A stretch of 64,000 nt of DNA from Firmicutes bacterium AM41-11 (GCA_003480165.1 QUIQ01000005.1:46954-110953), one strand, 5' to 3'; positions 17,383 to 28,851 are shown, counted from the first letter of the stretch. Notes: a model not told the origin generated them from the letters alone. Numbers and translations: made by a program.

Positions 17383-18365
17383 TCTTCGTCTCCTTTTAAG
17401 AAAGCTTGAGAATAACCATGATCTTCTTTATAGCCACGGTACATATCCATATCCGCAATTTTTTCAATTTGATATGGTGTCATTTGATAAACATAGTTTA
17501 ACCAGTTCCGATACAACAAGTTGGCATGACTTCGCCAAGTTAATACAGGTCTGCGACTTGGATTATCATCCGGAAAATAATTTTCTGGAACATGAATTGG
17601 TTTATTGGCATTGATATCACGGAAATATTCTTGGGCAAGCGTTTCTACCCCATACTCAAAATGCCCCATCACAAATATTTGTCGATACCCCTTTGTGACA
17701 ATAATGTTCGAACCGGTTTTCTTGGATTTTGATAAGACGACCAGTCGCTTTTCCTTTTTTAATGCCTCTTCATCAATTTTAGTGTGACGCGAATGTGGCG
17801 TATTATGAATTTCATCAAATCCATTTGTCAAGAAATCGTATTCATCACAAAGTTCATGTGGGAAAATCCCAAACAACTTCTCTTTTAACTGGTATTTACG
17901 AATTCCATAATGATAATATAAACCAGCTTGTGCGCCCCAACAAATATGCATCGTAGATAAAACATGGGTTTTCGACCAGTCAAAAATTTGACATAATTCA
18001 CCCCAATAATCTACTTCTTCAAATTCCATCTCTTCTAATGGAGCTCCCGTAATAATCATGCAGTCATAGTAATTCTGCTTCAAATCAGAAAAATTGGAAT
18101 AAAATTTCACCAAGTGATCACGGCTTGTATTCTTCGATTTATGATGTTCAATTTTCATTAAATCAATATCCAGCTGCAATGGTGATTTTGATAACAGACG
18201 TAAAATCTGGGTTTCTGTTTCAATCTTTTTGGGCATCAAATTTAAGATGACAACGTGCAATGGACGAATGCGTTGCCGTCTTGCACTGGTATCTTCAATC
18301 GCAAAGATCTTTTCACTTTCCAAAATTTGTTTTGCGGGTAATCCATTTGGAATATTAATTGGCAT
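17379..18365 (-). CDS. metAA: homoserine O-acetyltransferase (MetA type)
   Basis: Acylates homoserine in the first committed step of methionine synthesis. The 328 residues match the MetA family from MPINIPNGLPA onward. The nucleophile is C142 in HICWGAQAG, and the His and Glu of GHFEYGVE complete the site. Residue 111 is Glu (in GAPLEEMEFEEV), the residue linked in this family to acetyl-CoA use, whereas succinyl-CoA enzymes have Gly; I therefore call it an acetyltransferase. No S-box or T-box-like leader is apparent in the short space before it. Confidence 0.92.
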   Translation of the reverse strand: MPINIPNGLPAKQILESEKIFAIEDTSARRQRIRPLHVVILNLMPKKIETETQILRLLSKSPLQLDIDLMKIEHHKSKNTSRDHLVKFYSNFSDLKQNYYDCMIITGAPLEEMEFEEVDYWGELCQIFDWSKTHVLSTMHICWGAQAGLYYHYGIRKYQLKEKLFGIFPHELCDEYDFLTNGFDEIHNTPHSRHTKIDEEALKKEKRLVVLSKSKKTGSNIIVTKGYRQIFVMGHFEYGVETLAQEYFRDINANKPIHVPENYFPDDNPSRRPVLTWRSHANLLYRNWLNYVYQMTPYQIEKIADMDMYRGYKEDHGYSQAFLKGDEE

Positions 18366-18391
18366 AAAGCATCCCCTTTTCTAATATATGG

Positions 18392-18419
18392 AAAAAGAAC
18401 AGTGGCTTTTCACTGTTCT
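18392..18419 (-). terminator. terminator of the heat-shock operon
   Basis: AGAACAGTG (18396-18404) and CACTGTTCT (18411-18419) form a perfect 9-bp stem with a 6-base loop; on the minus strand TTTTT-CC follows. It begins at the dnaJ stop codon. Confidence 0.8.
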
Positions 18420-19530
18420 ATTTAAAAGCTTTTTTGAATCGTTCGAATGGAGATTCTGTTTGTCCATTACGAATCTTTTCGTACAATTCACGTTCTTTTT
18501 TCGATACGCGCTTAGGAATTTCAACTTCCACTTCAACGTATTGATCACCTTGCGTACCACGGCGATTCTTCACACCTTTTCCTTTTAAACGGAATTTGGT
18601 ATTTGGTTGCGTTCCTTCAGGAATCTTTAATTCAACATCCCCATATACGGTTGGTACTTGAATCTTGGTTCCAATCGTTACATCGATTGCACTTACCGGA
18701 ACTTTAATGTAAATATCGTCACCTTGACGTTGGAATGTACTATGTGGTTTTACGTGAATCTCAATGTATAAGTCTCCATTTGGACCACCATTTTGACCTC
18801 GTTCTCCTTTGCCAGGAATACGAATCTGTTGACCAGATTGAATACCTTGAGGAATCTTAATATCTAGTTTTACCCGTTTGTGTTCATATCCTTTACCATG
18901 ACATTCATGACATGCACGGGTTACTTTCTTACCCGTTCCGTGACATTCCGGACAAACGGTTTGTTGCTGGATAACCCCAAACATACTTCTTTGTTGGGTC
19001 ATTACATAACCTGTTCCATGACAATGAGGACAGGTTTGGACATCACTTGGGCTTTCTGCCCCGGTTCCATGACAATGTTTACAAGGTTCATCTACTTCAA
19101 GTGAAACTGTTTCCGTCTTTCCGAAAATCGCATCCATAAAATCAATGCGCATCTGCATAACACGGTCATTTCCTTGACGTGGACTATTGGCTTGACGACG
19201 ACTCTGTCCGCCACCAAATCCTCCGCCAAAGAAGGAACCAAATATATCATTTAAATCACCAAAGTCGGTAAATCCACCAGAGAATCCGCCTTGACCAAAT
19301 TGTCCATCCACACCGGCATGTCCAAATTGATCATAAGAAGCTCGTTTCTTTTCATCACTTAATACTTCATAGGCTTCATTGATCTCTTTAAATTTATCTT
19401 CGGCTCCGGGATCTTTATTTACATCCGGATGATATTTCATAGCTAGTTTTCGATAAGCTTTTTTGATTTCATCCGGAGTTGCACTCTTCGATACGCCAAG
19501 CACCTCGTAATAATCTCTTTTTTCTGCCAT
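18418..19530 (-). CDS. dnaJ: chaperone protein DnaJ
   Basis: The Hsp40 co-chaperone that delivers substrates to DnaK and stimulates its ATPase. The 370 residues show the J domain (1-70, with HPD in [11 protein letters not shown]), a Gly/Phe-rich linker (about 73-115), four CxxCxGxG zinc repeats ([32 protein letters not shown], about 145-215) and the C-terminal substrate-binding domains. All parts of a full type I DnaJ are present. It is the last gene of hrcA-grpE-dnaK-dnaJ, separated from dnaK by a hairpin. Confidence 0.98.
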   Translation of the reverse strand: MAEKRDYYEVLGVSKSATPDEIKKAYRKLAMKYHPDVNKDPGAEDKFKEINEAYEVLSDEKKRASYDQFGHAGVDGQFGQGGFSGGFTDFGDLNDIFGSFFGGGFGGGQSRRQANSPRQGNDRVMQMRIDFMDAIFGKTETVSLEVDEPCKHCHGTGAESPSDVQTCPHCHGTGYVMTQQRSMFGVIQQQTVCPECHGTGKKVTRACHECHGKGYEHKRVKLDIKIPQGIQSGQQIRIPGKGERGQNGGPNGDLYIEIHVKPHSTFQRQGDDIYIKVPVSAIDVTIGTKIQVPTVYGDVELKIPEGTQPNTKFRLKGKGVKNRRGTQGDQYVEVEVEIPKRVSKKERELYEKIRNGQTESPFERFKKAFK

Positions 19531-19556
19531 GACTTATCACCCTCCTATACGCGATT

Positions 19557-19581
19557 TAAGTTCCACAAAAAGTGGAACTTA
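19557..19581 (-). promoter_or_regulatory. hairpin between dnaK and dnaJ
   Basis: TAAGTTCCAC (19557-19566) and GTGGAACTTA (19572-19581) make a perfect 10-bp stem with a 5-base loop and no T run. It may mark mRNA processing or stabilise the dnaK message; it is not a good terminator. Confidence 0.6.
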
Positions 19582-19587
19582 GATCAA

Positions 19588-22004
<2,417 letters not shown>

Positions 22005-22030
<26 letters not shown>

Positions 22031-23054
22031 CGGATTTACCTCCTTCCATAAATACATCTTCAATTACATCACTCATATAATCCATTAAGGCAACGACTTT
22101 CGAATACTGCATTCGATTTGGTCCAACGACCATCAATTGCCCTTCTTCTTCACTGTTATAATGGAACTTTGTTGAAATGACCGAAACATCACCAATCTGT
22201 AATACTTCATTTCGCTGTCCTACATGAATCGCAACATTTCCTGCTTGATCAGTCCATTTCTGAAATAGATCCCCATTTTCGAGAACGGACATCAATTCTT
22301 TCAACTTATCCAAGTTACAAAATTCCGGTTGATACAGCATATTGCTTCGTCCATGGACCGCTACCTTTTCGGTTGCGAACTTCATAAACGCTGTCACAAA
22401 TGCTTCAAACAACACTTCACTGCGACTGATTTGTGCACTCATCAGTGGTCGAATTTCTTCCATTTTATTCACAACTTCAGAAATTGGTGTTCCTTTTAGT
22501 TGTTTATTAAAGATGTCACAACAAGTTTGTAGATCTTTTGGTGTTACATCTTGTTTAAAGGAAAAAATCTTGTTTTCCACATGTCCAGAATCCGTAACAA
22601 TAATTGCCACAGCACTCTGTGCATTAATAGGAACCATCTGAACACTCTGCAAAGTTTGTTTGGAACCATCTGGTCCTAAGACAATACTTGTTAGATTCGT
22701 CATATCACTTAACATTGCACAACTCTTATCAACGATTTCCTCTAAAGAGAAATGCCGTTCGCTAAAGACTTGTTGCAAGGAATTTTTCGTTGGCAAATCC
22801 AAATCTGTCACCATTAGATGTTCAACATAATATCTGTATCCCTTTTGACTAGGAATCCGACCGCTGGATGTATGTGTTTTTTCAAGAAGTCCCAGCTTTT
22901 CCAGTTTTGCCATCTCGTTACGAATTGTAGCCGAGGAAACCGGAAAATCTAAAACGTCCATCAGAGTTTTTGATCCAATCGGTTCCGCACAGCGTGTAAA
23001 CTCTTCTACAATCGTTTTAAATATCACTTTTTGTCGTTGTGTTAACTCCGCCAT
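22005..23054 (-). CDS. hrcA: heat-inducible transcription repressor HrcA
   Basis: Represses the heat-shock operon by binding CIRCE; its folding depends on GroEL, which couples repression to stress. The 349 residues begin with the winged-helix domain (QRQKVIFKTIVEEF and SSATIRNEMAKLEKLGLL) and continue with the GAF-like and insert domains; GRIPSQKGYRYYV is a family signature. It is the first gene of the operon and lies directly behind two CIRCE copies, so it controls itself. Confidence 0.97.
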
Positions 23055-23066
23055 GCTAACCTCCTT

Positions 23067-23093
23067 CTAGCACTCTTATTCCATGTCTGCTAA
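23067..23093 (-). promoter_or_regulatory. CIRCE element 1
   Basis: On the minus strand TTAGCAGAC, 9 bases, then GAGTGCTAG; the consensus is TTAGCACTC-N9-GAGTGCTAA. It lies in the 5' untranslated region of hrcA, 12 bases upstream of the ATG. Confidence 0.88.
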
Positions 23094-23094
23094 A

Positions 23095-23122
23095 AGTATA
23101 CCATATTAATTAGCACCGTCAA
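23095..23122 (-). promoter_or_regulatory. heat-shock operon promoter
   Basis: TTGACG (23117-23122) and TATACT (23095-23100) are spaced by 16 bases on the minus strand. One CIRCE overlaps the -35 box and the other follows the -10 box. Confidence 0.7.
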
Positions 23123-23136
23123 TAGAAAAGTGCTAT
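23110..23136 (-). promoter_or_regulatory. CIRCE element 2
   Basis: Arms TTAGCACCG and AAGTGCTAT around 9 bases (read on the plus strand) match seven of nine positions of each CIRCE arm. It covers the -35 box of the promoter. Confidence 0.7.
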
Positions 23137-23239
23137 TTTCTGCAAAAAGAAAAAAGATTTTTTACAACCTTTTTTTATCTCTTCCGTTATATCTAATGTA
23201 AGCATACAAGATTTGAAAAAAATCCAGGAGGTAAGTATT

Positions 23240-23623
23240 ATGTTTATTTTTATTTGTTTCTATGCACTGATTTGGATCTACTGCATTTACCAATTCATCA
23301 GCTACATCACAAAATCAGCTAAAAGAAAGCATGACAAGCATTTGAGAAACGAGCAATTCGATATTGCCCAACAAAATGCTCATATCAATGATCTGCTTCA
23401 AGATACCATCGACCAACAACTACGTGATGATCTATTGCGCCAACAACAAGAATTAAATCGACAATTCACGGAAGATTCTTTAGCAAATGTCACGCCTTTC
23501 GAAATGAGAGGACTCGATATGAACCAAGGTAATTCTTGGAACAACTTGGATGCCATGGATACTTTCCATGATTTCAACAATGATCACTTTAATGATTTTG
23601 GTGGTGGTTTTGGTATGTTTTAA
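23240..23623 (+). CDS. small membrane-anchored protein of unknown function
   Basis: I do not recognise a family. The 127-residue product has one N-terminal transmembrane helix (FIFICFYALIWIYCIYQFI), a basic stretch (KSAKRKHDKH), a Gln/Asp-rich helical segment (QLRDDLLRQQQELNRQF) and an Asn/Asp/Gly/Phe-rich end (NDFGGGFGMF). The ATG at 23240 follows AGGAGG by 8 bases. It is 56 bases upstream of the broken sigma factor and in the same direction, so the two may form an operon. Confidence 0.75.
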   Translation: MFIFICFYALIWIYCIYQFISYITKSAKRKHDKHLRNEQFDIAQQNAHINDLLQDTIDQQLRDDLLRQQQELNRQFTEDSLANVTPFEMRGLDMNQGNSWNNLDAMDTFHDFNNDHFNDFGGGFGMF

Positions 23624-23679
23624 ACATATTTGTAATGCCAAATGTGAAAGACTACCATAGGGATTAGAGAGGGAAACAC

Positions 23680-24468
23680 ATGATAGGATTACCAGATATT
23701 GATAGCGAGCTAATAGCTCGAGCCAAAAAGAAAGACGAAGAAGCGATTGCCGATATCATTCATCAAATCGACAAGCGTTGTTATTCAATTGTCTTTCAAT
23801 GTTTAAATGGAAACAAAAGACATGTCGAAGAAATCGAAGACATTGTACAAGATGCTTATATAAAAGCCTTTACTTCATTAGATAAGTTAAAAGATGACAA
23901 CAATTTTGCACCTTGGATGTATACCATTTTGGAAAGAACTTTAATTGATTACACAAGAAGTTCCCTGGCTAAAAACTAGCCAATTGAATTCAGTCAAGTA
24001 GATAGAGAAGACTTTGATGACTCCTATGAAGATACACTTATCAATCCATATAAAGGATTCGAACCCGTAGCAAATGTAGATTATTCCGCCTTACAAGAAG
24101 GAATCCGAGATTGCCTTGATCAACTTCCCGATAAACAAAGAACCGCTTTACATCTTCGCTACATTGAGAAAAGAAAGATTTCTGAAATCGCCTCAATGTA
24201 TGACACCAACGAAAATACGGTTAAATCTTGGTTAAACTATGGCCGTAAAAACATGCGAGTGATTCTTGAAACCCTTCAGAAACAAAACAAGAGTTTCTTG
24301 GGAATCGCAATCGTACCATTCTTTATCTGGATGTTTTCTGGAGATATCGAAAGAGCTACAACAGTCAAAGCTGCTGAAATTGCCCATACGATTATTCTAT
24401 CGGAACCCTTATCAGCTTCTGGGAAAATTTCTATATCATCCTTTGGGAAAACTACGACATCGAAGTAG
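23680..24468 (+). pseudogene. sigma-70 family (ECF-like) sigma factor split by an in-frame TAG
   Basis: One frame encodes region 2 (DIVQDAYIKAFTSLDKLKDDNNF, APWMYTILERTLIDY), stops at TAG 23977-23979, then continues as PIEFSQVDREDFDDSYED through region 4 (LQEGIRDCLDQLPDKQRTAL, HLRYIEKRKISEIASMYDT, NENTVKSWL). A C-terminal tail with one transmembrane segment (FLGIAIVPFFIWMF) follows, which is unusual for a sigma factor and would tether it to the membrane. Without read-through only region 2 is made, which cannot recognise a -35 box. No anti-sigma gene is adjacent. Confidence 0.87.
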
Positions 24469-24671
24469 GCAGCAACATAGAATCTTCTGCCTTTTTTGCA
24501 GATGAAATTATTGAAGGATATTCTCTGCTTACGATGGATGATGTATTAAGGCTTTCCAATAACGATTGGCAAAGTCTGTTTTTGATAAAAGACCAAGAGA
24601 AGATTCATCGAATCCTGTTAGAATTCCAACACTTCACTTTGCTCTTACAAAGAAAAGAACCATTCACATGA
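24469..24671 (+). other. open frame of uncertain status between the sigma factor and the nuclease
   Basis: In a frame different from the sigma factor, codons are open from about 24410 to TGA 24669-24671. The predicted peptide includes MDDVLRLSNNDWQSLFLIKD and ends LLLQRKEPFT, which reads like normal protein. The only ATG (24535) has no well-placed ribosome site. It could be the displaced C-terminus of the sigma protein after a frameshift, or chance. Confidence 0.3.
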
Positions 24672-24727
24672 AGTTCTTGAAATGCTTCCTTTTTTGTATA
24701 ATAAACCTGGAAAGGTTGGAATCTATT

Positions 24728-25633
24728 ATGAAAAAGTTATTCTCTTTCATCGTCTTTCTTTTATGCTTCACCCTTACTGGATCACTCTTTACTCCAGTAA
24801 CTTTTGCGGAAACCAAAATTCCGGTACAAAACTATCAATCCAATACAGCTTATCCTTTTGAGACCATACCAGATTATTCTGGTGATCCTTTTATTATTAT
24901 GAACGATAATCAGCCTTATTTTTCTGAGGAAGAAAAGAACCAGACTACAAATAAAATCGCACTATCCGATTTAGATGAGCTAAGAAGATGTGGCCCTGCG
25001 CTTGAAGTATTTGATAAAAACTGCCTTCCTTCAAAAGATCGGGGTGATATTCATAAAGTATATCCTTCGGGATGGCATCAGAAAAAGCAAGGAAATCGCT
25101 ATGTATACAATCGCTGTCATCTATTGGGTTATGCCGAATCCGGTTTAAATGATGAATCCCGGAATCTAATTACGGGAACAGTGCAAATGAATCAAGATGT
25201 TATGACTTTATTCGAAGCAGATATCCTTCGTTATGTCCGGCAATCCGGCAATCATGTCATCTATCGAGTCACACCCGACTTTCGCGGACAAAACTTAGTT
25301 TGTAACGGATTGAGTTTAGAAGCCTGGTCGGTAGAAGATCAAGGCCAGGGATTGGCTTTAAATGTTTATTTATATAATGTCCAAGATGGCGTTTCCATTG
25401 ATTATAAAACCGGATATTCGACAATCACGGATACTTCCGAAGATACGCTTAGCGGAAACATTTCACATTCCGCTACAAGAGATTTAATATTAAATACTTC
25501 CAGCAAGAAATTCCATTTAGCTTCGTGTCGTATGGCATCCCGCATTGCTCCGCGCAATCGACAAGAAGTTCAGGATTCCATTGATCATTTAGAAGCACAA
25601 GGCTATAAACCAGCGCAATGTTGTATCCACTAG
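24728..25633 (+). CDS. secreted DNA/RNA non-specific endonuclease
   Basis: A 301-residue exported nuclease. The N-terminus is a signal peptide (KKLFSFIVFLLCFTLTGSLF, then VTFAET). The catalytic core carries YNRCHLLGYAESGLNDESRN, the Firmicutes variant of the DRGH motif with the general-base His, and the Asn that binds Mg. The last 60 residues have KFHLASCRMASRI, a Cys/His segment seen as a separate small domain after several secreted nucleases. I chose the ATG at 24728 because it starts the signal peptide; a longer frame from 24566 adds an unlikely leader. Likely roles are nutrient scavenging or DNA uptake. Confidence 0.87.
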   Translation: MKKLFSFIVFLLCFTLTGSLFTPVTFAETKIPVQNYQSNTAYPFETIPDYSGDPFIIMNDNQPYFSEEEKNQTTNKIALSDLDELRRCGPALEVFDKNCLPSKDRGDIHKVYPSGWHQKKQGNRYVYNRCHLLGYAESGLNDESRNLITGTVQMNQDVMTLFEADILRYVRQSGNHVIYRVTPDFRGQNLVCNGLSLEAWSVEDQGQGLALNVYLYNVQDGVSIDYKTGYSTITDTSEDTLSGNISHSATRDLILNTSSKKFHLASCRMASRIAPRNRQEVQDSIDHLEAQGYKPAQCCIH

Positions 25634-26382
25634 ATGGTATCGATTTCAACAATGTGTTCTTTTTCCTTTAATAAGGCATACCAAAGTTTCGAACCATCGT
25701 TTTCTTCTTCATCTTCTAAGCGAACACTCTCATACCCTCGCTTAGCAAGAATGGATGCATTCAATAAACGTGTTGGTTCATCTTTCATAGAATAGTAATA
25801 AGGTTCCGCTTTGGTATCAGGTCCATAGCAGGGAATATCAGGATCCAAAGAGAAAATCGAATAAAGCAAGGTATCTCCTGTTTGATAGCGTAAAGCCATT
25901 TCTTTACAACAATCCAACATTTGAAAGAAAAGGCCCTGCCTGCGATACGCTTTTGTTACATAGGCATTGGTAAAAAAGAGCGCCAATCCATCAAAACTTT
26001 GGCTGGATTCACATGGATAATACGGATAAGGCAAATCAAACATATAGTTACACAGGGTAAAATGTTCTAAATTTGACCAATCTGAATCAAGGGTAATCGC
26101 ATCATAGATTGCCCTTTTTTTCATAACATCATCCATTGTTGCCACCATATAAGAACAGTCTGCAATGATTTGTTCCTGCTCATACACTAAAACAATACAA
26201 CGCTCTAAGCCTGGAACTAGACCATACGTAAAAGCAAGGAAGCAATAGCCATCGATTTCTTCTAAAACACAATCTTCTGGGTACTCCGTATATCTTTCAA
26301 TTAAATCTGCATAAGGCAAACCAATATAACTTTTCAAAAAAGCCCAAGATAAATCAAAATACTTTTTAGTGCATGCTTCCAT
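25630..26382 (-). CDS. GNAT-like N-acetyltransferase, substrate unknown
   Basis: A 250-residue protein with a GNAT core at about 110-170: AYVTKAYRRQGLFFQMLDCC has the acetyl-CoA pyrophosphate loop in the form RRQGLF. The N-terminal 100 residues and the C-terminus have no motif I recognise. It converges with the nuclease (4-base overlap of the ends) and overlaps the start of its upstream lipoprotein's last codons by 17 bases, so it is co-transcribed with that lipoprotein. Confidence 0.7.
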   Translation of the reverse strand: MEACTKKYFDLSWAFLKSYIGLPYADLIERYTEYPEDCVLEEIDGYCFLAFTYGLVPGLERCIVLVYEQEQIIADCSYMVATMDDVMKKRAIYDAITLDSDWSNLEHFTLCNYMFDLPYPYYPCESSQSFDGLALFFTNAYVTKAYRRQGLFFQMLDCCKEMALRYQTGDTLLYSIFSLDPDIPCYGPDTKAEPYYYSMKDEPTRLLNASILAKRGYESVRLEDEEENDGSKLWYALLKEKEHIVEIDTI

Positions 26383-26845
26383 AGGATAACCTCTCCATAT
26401 ATTTCTCTATTGTTTTTAGACTCATACCATTTTCCGTATACATAGAATAGGAATATTGCCCTTTATGCCACTTAGCCAAGTTATAACAATCCACGGATTT
26501 ATTGTCGCTGATGGCAAAAAGTTCTACTTTGACTCCATTTAATGTTCGCTTATCTTTTCGCGCATAATCGTTATAGTCGCCTGAGATATCCGCTTTTCCT
26601 TTGGCGGCCCGTAAAACACAGTATTGGTCTCCATAGATTACTTCGGACAGATCCCCATCCGCTAAATAACCAATATAGGAAATCGCTTCTCCTTCATAAG
26701 TTTCTGGTACATCTACCAACAAAAAATCTGGAGTCTTTTTTGCCTGCGCTATAGATGCATAATCGATCCATGGATTGGCAATAGTACTAGATTGACAACC
26801 AGACAACATAAGAATCAACAATAGACAAAATACTTTCTTTAACAT
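26366..26845 (-). CDS. lipoprotein of unknown function
   Basis: A 159-residue exported lipoprotein. LKKVFCLLLILMLSGCQSS is a type II signal peptide with lipobox LSGC, so Cys would be acylated. The mature part is a small mixed domain with DFLLVDVPETYEGEAISYIG and a Tyr/Lys-rich end; I do not recognise it. Neither the ATG at 26845 nor that at 26854 has a good ribosome site; I chose 26845 because it sits next to the basic N-region. The tRNA-Ala terminator lies directly upstream. Confidence 0.7.
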   Translation of the reverse strand: MLKKVFCLLLILMLSGCQSSTIANPWIDYASIAQAKKTPDFLLVDVPETYEGEAISYIGYLADGDLSEVIYGDQYCVLRAAKGKADISGDYNDYARKDKRTLNGVKVELFAISDNKSVDCYNLAKWHKGQYSYSMYTENGMSLKTIEKYMERLSYGSMH

Positions 26846-26880
26846 ACTTGTCATTTTATCAAATTGTTGGAAAAAGGCAT

Positions 26881-26906
26881 AAAAAAAGAGCAATCCGAAG
26901 ATTGCT
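26881..26906 (-). terminator. terminator of the tRNA-Ala gene
   Basis: On the minus strand AGCAATC-TTCG-GATTGCT is followed by C and seven T. The UUCG tetraloop and T run make it a strong terminator, 11 bases after the encoded CCA. Confidence 0.9.
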
Positions 26907-26917
26907 TATAGTTTAAA

Positions 26918-26996
26918 TGGTGGAGCGCAATGGGCTTGAACCACTGACCTCTTATTTGCAAGCAAATAAGCGCTCTCCCAGCTGAGCTAGCACCCC
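26918..26996 (-). tRNA. tRNA-Ala-like gene with a 3-nt enlarged anticodon loop
   Basis: The cloverleaf has a 7-bp acceptor stem with the G3:U70 pair that marks alanine acceptors, a normal D arm (GCTC-AGCTGGGA-GAGC), a normal T arm (AGTGG-TTCAAGC-CCATT) and an encoded CCA. Between position 26 and the variable loop there are 20 bases instead of 17: CTTAT, a 10-base loop, ATAAG. Removing three bases (GCT or TGC) gives a canonical loop with anticodon UGC. The bases as written can also fold as a 9-bp stem. The gene has its own promoter and terminator. Confidence 0.8.
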
Positions 26997-27009
26997 ATGA
27001 ACGAGTTAG

Positions 27010-27038
27010 ATACTATCATCATTCAATTGTTCTGTCAA
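27010..27038 (-). promoter_or_regulatory. tRNA-Ala promoter
   Basis: TTGACA (27033-27038) and TAGTAT (27010-27015) are 17 bases apart on the minus strand, ending 13 bases before the tRNA 5' end. The -35 box is perfect. Confidence 0.75.
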
Positions 27039-27093
27039 ATTTTTTACTAATTCTTTTGACAAAGTCACACAAAGTTCATGATAGAATGAGACC

Positions 27094-27864
27094 ATGAACA
27101 AAATTATTTATCAAAATGACCAGCAAATTTATGCTGCAACGACTATGCGAGATCCAGCTCTACCGGAAGCCAACAACATGGCTTTACATGTTTGTATCAA
27201 CCCCATAGATGTGCTGCAAAACCGCAAGAAACTAGCCGAAGAAATTCAATTACCCCTGGAAAAATGGGCCTTACCTTGGCAGAAACATACCGCCAACATC
27301 GCCCGTGTCACAAAGGAAGATCAAGGCAAAGGTGCTTTTGATGCTGCTACCAGCCTGCTAAATATCGATGCCGTTTATACAACGGAACCCAATGTTTTAA
27401 TTGGCGTTTTTACCGCCGATTGTGTAGGCCTTTTATTAGTTGACGAAAGTACACCTTGTATTGCTGCCATTCATTCCGGATGGAAAGGAACCGTGCAAGC
27501 CATAACCGATAAAACCGTTACCGAACTTATCGACAAAGGCTTATTACATCCGGAAACAACCAAAGCGTATTTTTCTCCAAGCTTGTTGTACTCGACTTTA
27601 GAAGTCGGTATGGAAGTTGTCGAACAATTGAAAGCCAATCAGATCGATATGACCGATTGTTTGCGGCTTATGCCAAACGATAAAGCCTTTATCGATAACC
27701 AGGGAATGAATATCCGGATGCTACAAAAACATGGCATTACGCAAATCTATCCCAGCCAGTACGATACCAAGCCAAATGCTTGTTGTTTTTCCTACCGCCG
27801 CGACGGGAAAAAGACCGGAGAACACTTCACCTTTGGATTTATCAAAAAAGGATTGTCAAAATAA
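27094..27864 (+). CDS. pgeF: YfiH/PgeF-family purine nucleoside phosphorylase (laccase-domain protein)
   Basis: A 256-residue protein of the former multicopper polyphenol oxidase (DUF152/YfiH) family. The zinc-site motifs FTADCVGLLL and AIHSGWKGTVQAI supply the Cys and His ligands, and the N-terminal LPWQKHTANIARV carries another His. Members act as purine nucleoside phosphorylases/adenosine deaminases or edit peptidoglycan precursors; which applies here is unknown. It has 29 bases to the preceding TTGACA-like region and is followed by an exported DUF1002 protein. Confidence 0.88.
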   Translation: MNKIIYQNDQQIYAATTMRDPALPEANNMALHVCINPIDVLQNRKKLAEEIQLPLEKWALPWQKHTANIARVTKEDQGKGAFDAATSLLNIDAVYTTEPNVLIGVFTADCVGLLLVDESTPCIAAIHSGWKGTVQAITDKTVTELIDKGLLHPETTKAYFSPSLLYSTLEVGMEVVEQLKANQIDMTDCLRLMPNDKAFIDNQGMNIRMLQKHGITQIYPSQYDTKPNACCFSYRRDGKKTGEHFTFGFIKKGLSK

Positions 27865-27914
27865 ATTCTTTCATGCTATAACTTCTGCATATATCCGAAA
27901 AGGAGGATTGCAAA

Positions 27915-28814
27915 ATGAAAAAAAGAAATCTATTTGCTAGCTTAGCTATCAGTTCTATGCTTACTCTATCTAGTATTGTGCCTACTCTTGCAGCCGAACA
28001 ATCTACCTATGTAGCCTTTGGTGGTGGACTTAACCAAAGCCAAATCGAACAAGTTCGCGATGAGTTTGGCATCAGCGCAAACGATGCATATGAAACTACT
28101 GTAACCGGTGATGATGTAGCAAGATACTTAGGCATTAACAGTTATTCTACTTCGATATTAATTTCCAATGTTATGGTCAAAAAGGATACGGGAAATGGGG
28201 TTAAAGTCAATATTTTAACACCAAACAACATTACCCAGATTACCTCAAACCAATATGCCAATGCAGCCATTACGGCTGGTGTCAGCAATTGTGAAATCGA
28301 TGTTGCTTCGCTTTCCCAAGCAACCGGAGAATCCGCTTTGACGGGTGTCTATAAGGCCTTGGAACTCAGTGGAGAAACGTTAGATACTCAACGTACGCAG
28401 GTTGCCCAAGAAGAACTAGAAACAACCAACGAAATTGCTCAAAACAATGCTTCGAATTCCGATTTTAATTCCAGCAAGTTAGATCAGGCAATCATTGACA
28501 TCAAACAACAATTAGCCGAAATCAAACAAAATCAAGGAAATGCTGCAACGGCTGAACAAGTCGAACAAATCGTCAACGATGCTTTAAAGAAATACAATTT
28601 AAGCGACCTTATTTCACAAGACGATATCAATAAACTCATTGATTTTGCGAGCCGTTATCAAAATAGTGGTGCCGTTGATTCACAAGAAGTCCTTAATCAA
28701 TTAAATAAATTAAAAGGCCAACTTGGTGGTTTAGTGGATAAGGCAAAGGCCAACGGCTGGTTTGATCAATTAAAATCCTTTGTCAGTCAATTAATCAATT
28801 CCTTCACCAATTAA
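27915..28814 (+). CDS. exported DUF1002-family protein
   Basis: A 299-residue protein with a cleavable signal peptide (NLFASLAISSMLTLSS, cleaved after PTLAA). The following 150 residues fit DUF1002: VAFGGGLNQSQIEQVRDEFGI and NVMVKKDTGNGVKVNILTPN. The C-terminal half is a Gln/Asn-rich coiled coil (LDQAIIDIKQQLAEIKQNQG) and a helical tail. The function of the family is unknown; secretion is clear from the signal peptide. GGAGG precedes the ATG by 8 bases. Confidence 0.85.
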   Translation: MKKRNLFASLAISSMLTLSSIVPTLAAEQSTYVAFGGGLNQSQIEQVRDEFGISANDAYETTVTGDDVARYLGINSYSTSILISNVMVKKDTGNGVKVNILTPNNITQITSNQYANAAITAGVSNCEIDVASLSQATGESALTGVYKALELSGETLDTQRTQVAQEELETTNEIAQNNASNSDFNSSKLDQAIIDIKQQLAEIKQNQGNAATAEQVEQIVNDALKKYNLSDLISQDDINKLIDFASRYQNSGAVDSQEVLNQLNKLKGQLGGLVDKAKANGWFDQLKSFVSQLINSFTN

Positions 28815-28818
28815 AAAG

Positions 28819-28843
28819 AACCTTGTCTTAGACAAGGTTTTTT
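28819..28843 (+). terminator. terminator of the DUF1002 gene
   Basis: AACCTTGTC (28819-28827) and GACAAGGTT (28831-28839) flank a 3-base loop and run into six T. Confidence 0.9.
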
Positions 28844-28851
28844 ACTATTTA

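Noticed and set aside
24566..25633. Nuclease start at 24566
   Set aside because: The added 54 residues are basic and unlike a secreted protein's start; the signal peptide begins at the ATG at 24728.
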